A stretch of DNA of 33,845 nucleotides from Saprospiraceae bacterium (GTDB taxonomy: Bacteria; Bacteroidota; Bacteroidia; Chitinophagales; Saprospiraceae): positions 1 through 33,845 of the forward strand of contig JAHDDF010000006.1 in the NCBI GenBank assembly GCA_020629475.1, given 5' to 3'. The stretch's first letter is position 1; every line of letters starts with the position of its first letter. This document shows, piece after piece, positions 1 through 8,106 of the stretch. The notes below the pieces were generated by a model. The model was given only the letters and a program-made list of their open reading frames with translations, did not search any database and had not been told where the DNA came from. A program made the translations under genes and the position numbers.

Positions 1-902
1 CCTACGGATTTGTTTTTCTTTCCTTCATTGGAAATGTAAAGGTTTCCGTCATTATCAAAAACGATTCCTTCCGGTTGGGCGTGGATACGCTTGTCTAATT
101 TGGTCATGTCCAGGATATCTCCTTGATCATTGCAAATCATTAGGAATTTTTCAGGAGAAGAAAGCAAATACCACTCGCCTGTTTTTGGATGTTGCGCCAC
201 ACCACACAAACCAAATCTAAATTCGTCCTCTTCTACAATTTTACGCACATCCTCCCTTCCTTGATTTAATAATTCCTTGGCGCGTCCTTGAATTTTCTCG
301 TTGGTAAAACCAAATAAGGATTCTTCCTGTAGCACCATTGAATTAATATCAAAACGGAAGACTAATCTTTCACCACCCTTCGGATCCTCTTCTCCCCCAC
401 CTTTAGCACCAAGGATCAAGGAATTACTTTTTTTATCGTATCCTAATCCTTCAATATCGTATGTATCATTCAGGAAGAACTTAAATTTCTCCACGTTTTG
501 CCCTTCTTGGTCCAGGTTCGAAATCTTATAAATGGTCCCCGTATTTTTTACCACGTAAACATCATCTCCTACCCTTTCGATCCCCTCATAGTCACCGGGT
601 TTGCGGAAGGGGATTTCTTTTACCTTTCCTTCTTGATCCACTTTAAAAATGGACCCCATCTCGTCTTGAATCGCTAGGATACTCCCGTCTTTAGCCATGG
701 TTAATCCTGAAATTTCCATAAGGGTAAAGGGAAGCTCCTTGGTATCATCCGGCTTTGCCAAATCATACGGTATACTCGATTTTGCCGGTTTTACGGCAGG
801 AGGAGATGTAGGTTCGGGCTGAGGCTCCGCGGTAATTTCGGTTTGTGTACCACAAGAACCCGCCATTACGAAAAGGCAAAGAATATAGAATATGAAGCGC
901 AT
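1..902 (-). CDS. SdiA-regulated-like (YjiK-type) lipoprotein, 3' end outside window
   Basis: I translated this by hand: an open frame begins with ATG at 902 and stays open to base 1, so about 300 residues are visible and the C-terminus is missing. The N-terminus is a lipoprotein signal (MRFIFYILCLFVMAGSC), with the lipobox Cys at residue 17, followed by a Pro/Glu-rich linker to about residue 45. The rest has repeated beta-propeller-like strands with motifs such as EISGLTMAKDGSILAIQDE, YDIEGLGYDKK and HAQPEGIVFDNDGNLYISNE, which match the SdiA-regulated/YjiK family (a calcium-binding propeller of unknown substrate). It would sit in the periplasm or outer membrane. It lies 71 bp downstream of the lolC-like gene on the same strand. 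Family assignment is from motif recall; the function is unknown. Confidence 0.8.
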   Translation of the reverse strand, partial: MRFIFYILCLFVMAGSCGTQTEITAEPQPEPTSPPAVKPAKSSIPYDLAKPDDTKELPFTLMEISGLTMAKDGSILAIQDEMGSIFKVDQEGKVKEIPFRKPGDYEGIERVGDDVYVVKNTGTIYKISNLDQEGQNVEKFKFFLNDTYDIEGLGYDKKSNSLILGAKGGGEEDPKGGERLVFRFDINSMVLQEESLFGFTNEKIQGRAKELLNQGREDVRKIVEEDEFRFGLCGVAQHPKTGEWYLLSSPEKFLMICNDQGDILDMTKLDKRIHAQPEGIVFDNDGNLYISNEGKKNKSV

Positions 903-973
903 GGTTAGAGGATATTAGATGTTGGAAGTAGACATTGCTTTACCCCATTTATATGATTCTGTCAATTAAAATC

Positions 974-2188
974 CTAATCATTCCTGACAAGGGACTTAAT
1001 CCTTGCCGCACGATTGGCCGGAAACAGGGAAAACAAGATACCGAAGGTGAATACGAAAACCAAGGTAACCAAGAAATCCGTCCATTGCAATTCTATGGGA
1101 TAAGCATCCACGATGAAGCCTTCCATCCGGATAATGCCAATGGTTTTTTGAAGAAAATATATCAACAAGGCAAGGGTAAAACCAAGGGCGATTCCTACGC
1201 CGGACATCCATAAACCCACGGTCATGAAAATTCTTCGAATCATTCCGGAATCAGCACCCATGGATTTAAGAATGGCGATGTCTTTTTTCTTTTCGTGGAC
1301 CACCATCAGCATACATCCTACCATGTTTACCACTACCAGGAGTAAAACAAGCCCGGTTATGGCGAATCCCATCCATTTTTCTACTTGCATGAGTTTAAAA
1401 AATGCCTCGTTTTGGCGGAAACGATCCTTGACCGTAAACTCGGGACCCAATACACCGGCGATTTTATTCATGGCTGATTCATGATCCACACCCTCCTTTA
1501 GACGGATTTCGATTTGTGATACTTCCCCGCCCTTGTAGGAACGAAGTCGTTGGGCAAAATCCAAACTTGATATTACGTAACGCTCATCAAACTGTTGTTG
1601 GATCATAAAGATTCCGGCGGGTTTGATGTATTGTGTTTTGAAAGGTTTTTCAAAAGGACTCGCTTTTTTCTTAAGCATGTACACGGACAAGTCCGTAAGG
1701 TAATCCTCTATACTTATCCCTAGCTTCCGGCGCATACCGTAACCGACGATACCGTAATCCAGGTTCCCTTTTGAAAGACGGTATTCCCCTGTATAAATCA
1801 CGGAATCCAAACGGGAAACATCCAACCAATTTTCATCAACGCCCTTAATGGTACCGAAGTGTTGCCCACCTTTATATTCGAAAAAGGCGATTTCCTCTAA
1901 ACTTTGTGCTACGAATTCAACTTCCTCAATGCCATCAAGTTTCGCAAACATCTCTTCCGTGGGAACGAAAACTTTTCCTTCAGCGGGTTTGACCATGATA
2001 TCCGGTTGGAAGGAGGAATATAAACCTTTGATCAGACCTTCAAAACCATTAAAAACAGAGGATACCAAGATCAGCGCCGCCGTACCGATGGAAATTCCCA
2101 ACACGGAAATGACAGCAATAATCCCCACCGCATTGAAGGAGAATATCCCGAAAAAATAGCGTTTACCGATTCTGTGTGCCGGGTTCAT
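974..2188 (-). CDS. ABC transporter permease, LolC/LolE (FtsX/MacB) family
   Basis: A 404-residue inner-membrane permease. It has an N-terminal membrane helix at about residues 22-45 (NAVGIIAVISVLGISIGTAA), a large periplasmic domain to about residue 270, then three helices near 275-300, 325-350 and 370-395 separated by the family's EKKKDIAILKSMGA coupling segment. This four-helix layout is that of LolC/LolE, which pull lipoproteins from the inner membrane for transfer to the outer membrane. No ATPase (LolD) gene is adjacent. rbfA lies directly upstream on the same strand with a 143-bp gap; the rbfA-permease neighbourhood is one I associate with Bacteroidota. Lipoprotein sorting is an inference; other MacB-like substrates are possible. 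Confidence 0.87.
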   Translation of the reverse strand: MNPAHRIGKRYFFGIFSFNAVGIIAVISVLGISIGTAALILVSSVFNGFEGLIKGLYSSFQPDIMVKPAEGKVFVPTEEMFAKLDGIEEVEFVAQSLEEIAFFEYKGGQHFGTIKGVDENWLDVSRLDSVIYTGEYRLSKGNLDYGIVGYGMRRKLGISIEDYLTDLSVYMLKKKASPFEKPFKTQYIKPAGIFMIQQQFDERYVISSLDFAQRLRSYKGGEVSQIEIRLKEGVDHESAMNKIAGVLGPEFTVKDRFRQNEAFFKLMQVEKWMGFAITGLVLLLVVVNMVGCMLMVVHEKKKDIAILKSMGADSGMIRRIFMTVGLWMSGVGIALGFTLALLIYFLQKTIGIIRMEGFIVDAYPIELQWTDFLVTLVFVFTFGILFSLFPANRAARIKSLVRND

Positions 2189-2288
2189 TGTGAGGAACGG
2201 AAATTTAAGCCGTAAGATAAGATTTATCCTTTGTTATAAACGGGAAAAGGCAAACAGGAGGTATCCCATTTGCCTAGCAAAATTTTAT

Positions 2289-2323
2289 GATACCCGCATC
2301 AAGGTAGTTTAGATGTGGGTATA
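2289..2323 (-). terminator. Stem-loop downstream of rbfA
   Basis: ATACCCGCATC (2290-2300) pairs with GATGTGGGTAT (2312-2322) through 11 base pairs, including one G-U, with an 11-nt loop. It begins 10 bases after the rbfA stop on the minus strand. The run of T after it is weak (CATAAAATTTT), so it may be only a partial terminator or a transcript-end structure between rbfA and the permease gene. Confidence 0.4.
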
Positions 2324-2331
2324 TATTTTCT

Positions 2332-2724
2332 TTATGATTCCTCTTCCTCGCTTTTTCCCATTTGGTTATCCGCCTCCAATTTCTTGAAAAGGGCATCTAC
2401 CCGGTACATTTCATCAAGGGTATCATCGATATAATAATCCAGATCCGGTACACGCCGAACGTGCTTCCTTACCCTTTGGTGAAGTTCATTGCGTAAACGG
2501 AAGGCGGACTCCTCGATTTTAGCGAGGATGATGTCCTTATCATCCGCATTGTAAATGCTGAGGTAAACTTTAGCGAGAAGAAGATCCGGGGAAACGTGAA
2601 CGCTGGTCACGGTTACCAATGCCCCTCCGTATATATAGGAACCTTCTTGTTGAAGGACCATTCCTAGATTTCTCTTTATTAACTCGGCAACTTGCTTTTG
2701 CCGTTTGGATTCGGTCTTTGCCAT
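2332..2724 (-). CDS. rbfA: 30S ribosome-binding factor A (RbfA)
   Basis: A 130-residue protein with the KH-like fold of RbfA, a cold-adaptation factor that binds the 30S subunit and supports late 16S rRNA 5' end maturation. Visible hallmarks are the N-terminal RQKQVAELIKRNLGMVLQ helix, the TVTSVHVSPDLLLAKVYLSI strand pair at about 40-60 and the RVPDLDYYIDDTLDEMYRVDALF segment at about 91-112. Length is usual for the family, with an acidic tail (EEEES). It starts 143 bp upstream of the permease gene on the same strand; a matching -7 promoter motif lies 45 bp upstream of its ATG. Confidence 0.95.
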   Translation of the reverse strand: MAKTESKRQKQVAELIKRNLGMVLQQEGSYIYGGALVTVTSVHVSPDLLLAKVYLSIYNADDKDIILAKIEESAFRLRNELHQRVRKHVRRVPDLDYYIDDTLDEMYRVDALFKKLEADNQMGKSEEEES

Positions 2725-2768
2725 AATCGTATTTCTCTGTCTTATGCGACGCTTGTGCCGCTATTATA

Positions 2769-2776
2769 CAAAGATA
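2769..2776 (-). promoter_or_regulatory. Bacteroidota -7 promoter motif for rbfA
   Basis: On the minus strand this reads TATCTTTG, an exact fit to the TAnnTTTG -7 element of the Bacteroidota primary sigma factor. It would place transcription start near 2762, about 38 nt before the rbfA ATG. I do not find a clear TTG -33 element at the right distance, so confidence is limited. Confidence 0.4.
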
Positions 2777-2867
2777 AGGCTTTTAAGAACCAGATGGTTC
2801 CCGGTTTTGATAATAGGTTGCCCCGAATGAGGTAATTCATTTAGAAATGAAACGAAACCTTAAGGTT

Positions 2868-3884
2868 TTATTCAATGATAAAGGAAAAATAAGAGTGCAT
2901 ATATAAGGGGGATTCATCCAAGGGAATTTCGGATACATCAGGATGATCGGAATCTTGAACGAAGATGCGAAGGAAGACATGATCCCCCGCTACGAAACCG
3001 TAATCCGCCGGATTGAAACTCAGCTTTTGGAAATGAGGTAATTCATTACTTCCGGAATCTTGACTAAAAACGGAATTTACCATATGCGGCGCTAAAGGAA
3101 ATACTTCCATTTGTAATTGGGGCGCGGTATTAAAACCATAAGGATTATTAGCGACACCTACCTTATTATATCCCAATACAAAACCGAATTGAAAATTACC
3201 TTCTTCATTATAATCCAATAAACCAAACCAAATTTCTAAATCCTTTCCTCCCGAAACATAAAAAGGATCAATATTAGATTCACCCCTATTCAAATCAACA
3301 CGAACGGTATCCGTTCCTTCAATTTCGTAGGCTACCAAACCATAGCTGGAAGGACGCAAACTTGTTTGAACGGGATCATTGCCGTAAATATCCTTCGCAC
3401 CATCCGTAATCCAATTTTCAATCAAGGCAACTTGATTTTCAGGAAGCGGGACGCCGCTTGACGGCATTATCTCAAAATTGGGTGGATTGTGTTCCGTAAT
3501 CCTTCTGTACATCATGGAACGGGAAGGATCTCCGGGCTCTACCCTGTAATCCAATTCATCCGTTTCAAAATTTTTAGTTATTGAGTGAAGAACCAAGGAG
3601 TTATACGCACTTTGTACGGTACGAAAATCCGGTTCGAAGGTACCGTCATGACAAGCGGGTTGGTTACACCTTTGGGAAAAAATATAGGTATGCAATCCAA
3701 GGAAAGATGCGGAATCCACGGGTACTCCCCCGCTTCCGTTATTGCCATAGGTAATGGTATCAAAGGGATTAAAAGGAGGTTCTTCCTCTGCCGGAATTTC
3801 CGTTACGGTAACGCTTTCCTTGCAAGAAAAAGCAAGAAAAAAAATGCCTAAAGAAAGTAATATTAATAAATAATTACGCTTCAT
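2868..3884 (-). CDS. Lipoprotein with cytochrome c-like CX4CH heme motif
   Basis: A 338-residue lipoprotein (signal peptide with FLAFSC, lipobox Cys21). After a short Pro/Glu linker there is a single cytochrome-like segment at about residues 60-165: CNQPACH at 73-79 is CX4CH rather than the usual CXXCH, followed by DGTFEPDFRTVQ and a candidate axial Met in FEIMP (Met140), then ENWITDGAKD, the usual final helix of planctomycete-type cytochrome domains. Residues 175-338 form a beta-rich domain I do not recognise. It is the last gene of a five-gene minus-strand block, 1 bp after the class V PLP gene. An extracytoplasmic redox or electron-relay role is inference; heme binding by CX4CH needs proof. 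Confidence 0.75.
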   Translation of the reverse strand: MKRNYLLILLSLGIFFLAFSCKESVTVTEIPAEEEPPFNPFDTITYGNNGSGGVPVDSASFLGLHTYIFSQRCNQPACHDGTFEPDFRTVQSAYNSLVLHSITKNFETDELDYRVEPGDPSRSMMYRRITEHNPPNFEIMPSSGVPLPENQVALIENWITDGAKDIYGNDPVQTSLRPSSYGLVAYEIEGTDTVRVDLNRGESNIDPFYVSGGKDLEIWFGLLDYNEEGNFQFGFVLGYNKVGVANNPYGFNTAPQLQMEVFPLAPHMVNSVFSQDSGSNELPHFQKLSFNPADYGFVAGDHVFLRIFVQDSDHPDVSEIPLDESPLYMHSYFSFIIE

Positions 3885-3885
3885 C

Positions 3886-4998
3886 TTATTGTAATATTAC
3901 CGAAGGAGATTCACTTTTATTTTTCAATTTCACCAACTTTGATATTAATATATCAATGTCATTTTTATTATTGTAAAAATGCGGTGAAACCCTTATTCCC
4001 GTTCCTCTATGGGATACATGAATTCCTTCATTTAATAAAGCGATTCTATCTTCATTAGAACCATCCAATATTGCGATTTGGGATCTAAATTCAGGAGCAT
4101 AATCCGAAATAATTTTTATCCCGGCGTCCTTGGCTTTTTGATATAAATAAGCCGAAAGATCCTTGAGTCTTATTTCAATATTACTTATTCCTATTTCATT
4201 AATCACGGACAAACCCTCCTCCATTCTAAAAAAGGATTCAGCTCTTTCATGACCAATTTCAAAACGCCTTGCCGAAGCAAAAACACCACCTTGATCCCAA
4301 GCACGATATTGCCAACAATGCTTTGACGGAAACTTCTCCAACAATTCCTTTTTTACGAAAACCACGCAATTCCCGAAGCCGTTCAACATCCATTTATAAC
4401 AACTTACCAGCATGATATCCACACCAATTTCCTTGACATCAATTTTGCAAGTGCCACCGGATTGGGTAGCATCGAGGATATAGATTTGATCATCATCCAA
4501 GCATTCCTTTCTCACTTTTACGGGATCAATCTTGAAACCGGTATGCCATTGTACATGACTTAGGGCAACGATTTCCGCTTGGGCTTTCTTGATTTGATCG
4601 TAGGAGAAAAAACCGTTCGGTTCCACGGGAATCTCTTCCATCGGAAAGCCGTGAAATTCAAATGGCGTATGTAAAGAAGGAAAATCACCATTGGGATAAG
4701 CTACCTTTCCTTGCCCCCTCAACATATCCGCGATCCAATTCAAGCCCGTGGACATATTGGGAACGAAGGCGATTTCAAAAGGATCCGCATTGAAAAATTC
4801 CGCGACATCCGCACGGACTTTTTCCATTTTGGGAACCCATGATTCCGCAGCGGCAGCTCCCAAGGAAGCGTGTTCCAAATAATGCGCCGCCATTCTTTCC
4901 CTTAGATTATCAGGTACAAGACCGGTAGCTGCGGTATTTATGTATATGGCTTCATCAAAAGCCCTAAACTTATTTCTTATTTGATTCCAGTCAGTCAT
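3886..4998 (-). CDS. Aminotransferase class V-fold PLP enzyme
   Basis: A 370-residue fold-type I PLP enzyme of the class V group (cysteine desulfurase, kynureninase and isopenicillin N epimerase relatives). Residues seen: YINTAATG near the N-terminus, the SHVQWHTG segment, LDATQSGG with Asp176 and Gln179 for the cofactor ring, and VSCYKWMLNGFG with Lys202 as the Schiff-base lysine. The C-terminal RGTGIRVSPHFYN segment has no catalytic cysteine loop, so it is unlikely to be a cysteine desulfurase. It has no signal peptide, so it is cytoplasmic, unlike its exported neighbours. Its ATG lies 1 bp after the stop of the Tat-exported gene and its stop is 1 bp before the cytochrome gene, so co-translation is likely. 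The substrate cannot be read from the sequence. Confidence 0.87.
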   Translation of the reverse strand: MTDWNQIRNKFRAFDEAIYINTAATGLVPDNLRERMAAHYLEHASLGAAAAESWVPKMEKVRADVAEFFNADPFEIAFVPNMSTGLNWIADMLRGQGKVAYPNGDFPSLHTPFEFHGFPMEEIPVEPNGFFSYDQIKKAQAEIVALSHVQWHTGFKIDPVKVRKECLDDDQIYILDATQSGGTCKIDVKEIGVDIMLVSCYKWMLNGFGNCVVFVKKELLEKFPSKHCWQYRAWDQGGVFASARRFEIGHERAESFFRMEEGLSVINEIGISNIEIRLKDLSAYLYQKAKDAGIKIISDYAPEFRSQIAILDGSNEDRIALLNEGIHVSHRGTGIRVSPHFYNNKNDIDILISKLVKLKNKSESPSVILQ

Positions 4999-4999
4999 T

Positions 5000-6334
5000 T
5001 TATACGAATGCTTCTTCTAGTACACGCCCTTGCATTAAGGAGCCGGAAATTTGATCGTCAAAGCCTAGTGCGTAGGCTATCGTTGGAACAATATCAATGG
5101 TTTCAGCAGCCGGATTACCTATACTCCCTAGTACTTGACCTTGATTTACAACACCTTGTGGTCCCGCAATTAAAGTAAAACACCTTCTTGAGTTATCATC
5201 TCCGGTATGGTCGTACGCCCTTAGACCATTAGCATCAGTAAGGGTGTTGGATTCAAGATTTCTTCCATGCTCAGGCATAGCAATGAGTATGGTATCATTT
5301 GCCATTGTCGGGTGACTTTGGATTTTATCCCATAACCATCCCACACCATAATCCGCACGATGGAGTGCATTAAGATAGTAACTGAAATTATTATGGCAAG
5401 CATCAACATTGAAGGTGGAGACTACCGTAAGTTCCGGGGCAAATTGATCCAAAACTTGCCAAGCTGTAGAAATGGTAGCAAGATCCCCATTCAAACCAAA
5501 GTAATTATTTCCGGGAACGGCAATGTCCAAACTTTGATTTTCAAAACCATTCAAGGTATTGGTAAGGAACTCCTTGATCCATTCCCTGTTATCCCCGGTA
5601 TTTTGGATCCCGGGAATGGCTTCACCCGAATTATTGAAATTATTATCCAACAATTGTTTCACACGGTTAATCCTTGCCACTTCCTCGGGGTGATAATCCG
5701 TAATGGATGAAAGTTGGCGTACACCTTCCTCACCGAATACGGTTTGGGGATGTAGATAATTGGCACCAAAACCTGCACCATAATTTGGGTGTCTACTGTA
5801 ATTCAAGGAAGGGTAAGGTCCTAGGCTTTCGGAAATCCACCAAGCATCCAAAGCCGTTTGATCAAGACCATTGTGTTTTCTGTAATATTCAAAAATGGTT
5901 GGAAATTCCGGATTGATAGCAAGGTTCAAACCCGTTTCCGTGTAATTTCCGGTAAGAGCAACCGTGTGTCCATTATAGTGTCCGGTAGGTCCTTGGGAAT
6001 AAATAACTTCCTTGAATAAAGTTCCTGAATTTTGAAGAGGTTGGGAAAGGACCGGATTCAAAGGATTATATAAACTGGTATAGTTGGTAGGTGCTGCACC
6101 CGCCAACATATTATTCATGATATTTCCCTCGGTGGTTAGTCCTTGGTTGGCAAGAAATTGTTGGTCTACCGCTTCTTGGTTTCTTACCCCTCCCGCAAAT
6201 AATACGAATACGACGTGATTTACCAAACGCTGTCCGGTGGGAGCGAATAATCTACCTGTAGGTAATATATACGGAGCGGAAATAATTCCACTTGTCGCAA
6301 TACTTGCCTTTTTTAAAAAATCTCTTCTATTCAT
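5000..6334 (-). CDS. Tat-exported DUF1501-like protein (alkaline phosphatase/sulfatase fold)
   Basis: A 444-residue protein with a twin-arginine signal (MNRRDFLKKASIATSG; RR at 3-4) and cleavage probably near residue 30. The mature part starts with NHVVFVLFAGGVRNQEAV, resembling the first strand of DUF1501 and alkaline-phosphatase-superfamily proteins. Late motifs PEHGRNLESNT and YDHTGDDNSRR, and the ETIDIVPTIAYALG ending, match the metal-site region and C-terminal helix of that superfamily. Substrate and catalytic activity are not evident. It sits between two module-rich lipoprotein genes upstream and a PLP enzyme gene downstream. DUF1501 proteins paired with DUF1549-type proteins are familiar from Planctomycetes, which supports the assignment. 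Confidence 0.75.
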   Translation of the reverse strand: MNRRDFLKKASIATSGIISAPYILPTGRLFAPTGQRLVNHVVFVLFAGGVRNQEAVDQQFLANQGLTTEGNIMNNMLAGAAPTNYTSLYNPLNPVLSQPLQNSGTLFKEVIYSQGPTGHYNGHTVALTGNYTETGLNLAINPEFPTIFEYYRKHNGLDQTALDAWWISESLGPYPSLNYSRHPNYGAGFGANYLHPQTVFGEEGVRQLSSITDYHPEEVARINRVKQLLDNNFNNSGEAIPGIQNTGDNREWIKEFLTNTLNGFENQSLDIAVPGNNYFGLNGDLATISTAWQVLDQFAPELTVVSTFNVDACHNNFSYYLNALHRADYGVGWLWDKIQSHPTMANDTILIAMPEHGRNLESNTLTDANGLRAYDHTGDDNSRRCFTLIAGPQGVVNQGQVLGSIGNPAAETIDIVPTIAYALGFDDQISGSLMQGRVLEEAFV

Positions 6335-6380
6335 GAATAATTAGATTAATAGTAAAAAAGAAATCATCTAAAAATTCTAT

Positions 6381-6902
6381 TTAATAGAACTTATATTCAT
6401 TTGAAATCGCGAAAGCGACATATACATCTTGAGGTGTCATATCAAGATCGGATTCAATTTCATCCCTAAGTTCATACCGTTCATATGCCGTTGGTAAACG
6501 TAAATAAAAACGGATATAAGTATCCTCAACAAATGCATCAAGATTATCACGCATTTGTTGGTTTGTTGGAATATTTACTTCAGGATTATTTACCAACCCA
6601 CTGATAATCAACTCATCAGCCATTTGTTTATCACCAATTGCATTCCGAATTAAAGAAAGGTCCGTCAAATCCGTTTGCGGAATCGTAGTCTGGAATAAAT
6701 TCGCGTATAAAATAGAAATAAATTGTTCCGTTGTTTTTTGCTTGGTTTTTTCCACGTTGGATTGATAAACAGGTTCACTGTTTACCGTATAAATATATCC
6801 GTCGATTACCTCCTCCCTAATTATTCTTGTTTCCTTTTTACAGGAAATAATTAAGAGTGGTAAAATGAATATTAGGAGTCTTGTTATTTTAATATCAAAC
6901 AT
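6381..6902 (-). CDS. Small lipoprotein with DUF4214/DUF1549-like modules
   Basis: A 173-residue lipoprotein (LLIISC, Cys21). Two helical modules are visible: about 57-108 (ISILYANLF ... LIISGLVNNPE) and about 121-173 (TYIRFYLRLPTAYERYELRD ... ISNEYKFY). The second ends in the same EYK(F/G) signature as its upstream neighbour and resembles DUF4214 and the N-terminal part of DUF1549 proteins, where a YxxLLxRxP helix is followed by an E and a late SxEY. It lies 45 bp downstream of the larger lipoprotein gene and 46 bp upstream of the Tat-exported gene. No catalytic residues are recognisable; a surface scaffold or binding role is a guess. Confidence 0.7.
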   Translation of the reverse strand: MFDIKITRLLIFILPLLIISCKKETRIIREEVIDGYIYTVNSEPVYQSNVEKTKQKTTEQFISILYANLFQTTIPQTDLTDLSLIRNAIGDKQMADELIISGLVNNPEVNIPTNQQMRDNLDAFVEDTYIRFYLRLPTAYERYELRDEIESDLDMTPQDVYVAFAISNEYKFY

Positions 6903-6947
6903 TTCGAATTGAAATTATTCGTTAGATATATTCATTTCTTATTGTAT

Positions 6948-7850
6948 TTAAAAACCTTTATACTCTTCGGTTTTAATTACCTCAAGTTGTAGCTCTTGAT
7001 AATCCATTTGCCCTGAATCCAAGACTTCCGTCCCTAATCCCATTTCAACGGAATCAGGATCACGTGCCAATAATTGACGATAAATATCAATTGTGATGCC
7101 TTGATAAAATTCAGGATTACTGGTCATGATTACCAAGAATTGTTCCTTGGATGCGCCGTCTTGTAATAGGAGCTGGGCAGGAAATCCATCTACCATTGTA
7201 ATGGCACTTTCTAATTCACTATCCGTGGGATATCGTTTAAAAAGATTTTCAAAACAGGATATAACGAAATTTTCCGTTCCCATATTAATTTGATCGTAAT
7301 AAAAGTTATTTGATATGATTGCCATTAAATCAGAAACTGAAATAATTCCGTTACGATAATTATCCGGGGCGTCAAGAAGTGCATTCAATTTATCTATTTC
7401 CCTTTGGAAATACAGTTGCTCCAGAGGATCTTGGGTAAGGGTAATTTGATATTGAAATGCATCGATAGTCAAGGCAATTTCTCCGGCAGTGGTAGAGTTT
7501 AGCATTGCCGCATTATAGATATCCAAAAACCGATCATAGTATTCCGATGAAGAGAGAAGTCCACTGACTAAATCTTCAATGGACGAATCAGACAATTCCC
7601 CTTGACGCAAATCCGCTTCCGCACTCGCCATTTCATTATCAAGCGGTTCCCTTCCAAGAAGATCAATATAAATTTTATTAATATAACTTCTCAGTTGGAC
7701 CGTGGTAACTCCATTGTATGGTGGGGGATCATTATCCTCTACTTCTTCCAAAACATGTTCATCTTCAAAGATTGCCTCTTTTTGAATACATGCCGGAAAA
7801 ATGAAAATCAATGAAAACAACGAATACAGTAAGAGTCTAAAACTCTTCAT
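6948..7850 (-). CDS. Lipoprotein with three tandem DUF4214/DUF1549-like modules
   Basis: A 300-residue lipoprotein (FPAC, Cys21) and the first gene of a five-gene block. Three related modules can be aligned by eye: about 55-108 (INKIYIDLLGREPLDNEM ... LSSSEYYDRF), about 193-251 (FENLFKRYPTDSELES ... TSNPEFYQG) and about 253-300 (IYRQLLARDPDSVEMG ... KTEEYKGF). Each has the pattern xxxLhxRxPxxxE, a helix, then a terminal S/T-x-E-aromatic. The first module looks like the start of DUF1549 proteins, the last like DUF4214. It would be anchored in the outer or inner membrane facing the periplasm or surface. Function is not known to me. Confidence 0.72.
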   Translation of the reverse strand: MKSFRLLLYSLFSLIFIFPACIQKEAIFEDEHVLEEVEDNDPPPYNGVTTVQLRSYINKIYIDLLGREPLDNEMASAEADLRQGELSDSSIEDLVSGLLSSSEYYDRFLDIYNAAMLNSTTAGEIALTIDAFQYQITLTQDPLEQLYFQREIDKLNALLDAPDNYRNGIISVSDLMAIISNNFYYDQINMGTENFVISCFENLFKRYPTDSELESAITMVDGFPAQLLLQDGASKEQFLVIMTSNPEFYQGITIDIYRQLLARDPDSVEMGLGTEVLDSGQMDYQELQLEVIKTEEYKGF

Positions 7851-7868
7851 GGACTTGATTTTATTTAG

Positions 7869-7901
7869 GTGCTTAAAAACTAAAGCACTAATTAGATTAG
7901 T
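7869..7901 (-). promoter_or_regulatory. Overlapping inverted repeats in the 5' leader of the five-gene block
   Basis: Two stems share their end bases: GTGCTT (7869-7874) pairs with AAGCAC (7883-7888), and ACTAAT (7887-7892) pairs with ATTAGT (7896-7901) around a 3-nt loop. The inner edge is 18 bases before the ATG at 7850. They could be a protein-binding dyad or an mRNA leader structure affecting translation start. I see no convincing -33/-7 promoter nearby. Confidence 0.35.
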
Positions 7902-8061
7902 CTCTTGAAAATAAATCTAAAGTCTGTTTAAGATTTAGTAAATGGTCTTCGAAACTTACTTTTCGATAATAAGGCCAAAATTTAAACAAACCCTCTAACT
8001 AATATCGGGGTTTCTTGTACCGAATGCAAAAAGCGGTGAGTTCTTGATTGGAAAAAATCGG

Positions 8062-8106
8062 ACAAAAAAAAGCATGGACGGATGCTGAGAGCATTACCGA
8101 CCATGC
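8062..8106 (-). terminator. Rho-independent terminator downstream of the hutH-pagL pair
   Basis: On the minus strand GCATGG-T-CGG-TA-ATGCT folds back on AGCAT-CCG-T-CCATGC across a 3-nt loop, giving about 14 base pairs with one mismatch and a 2-nt bulge. It is followed directly by eight T residues (plus-strand A run 8064-8071). This is a classic intrinsic terminator and separates the pagL-like transcript from the five-gene block. Confidence 0.75.

Noticed and set aside
2787-2868. Several short inverted repeats after the cytochrome gene (GAACC-GGTTC, TTCATTT-AAATGAA, AAACCTTAAGGTTT)
   Set aside because: Each stem is 5-7 bp without a T tract; they may be structural, but none is a defensible terminator.
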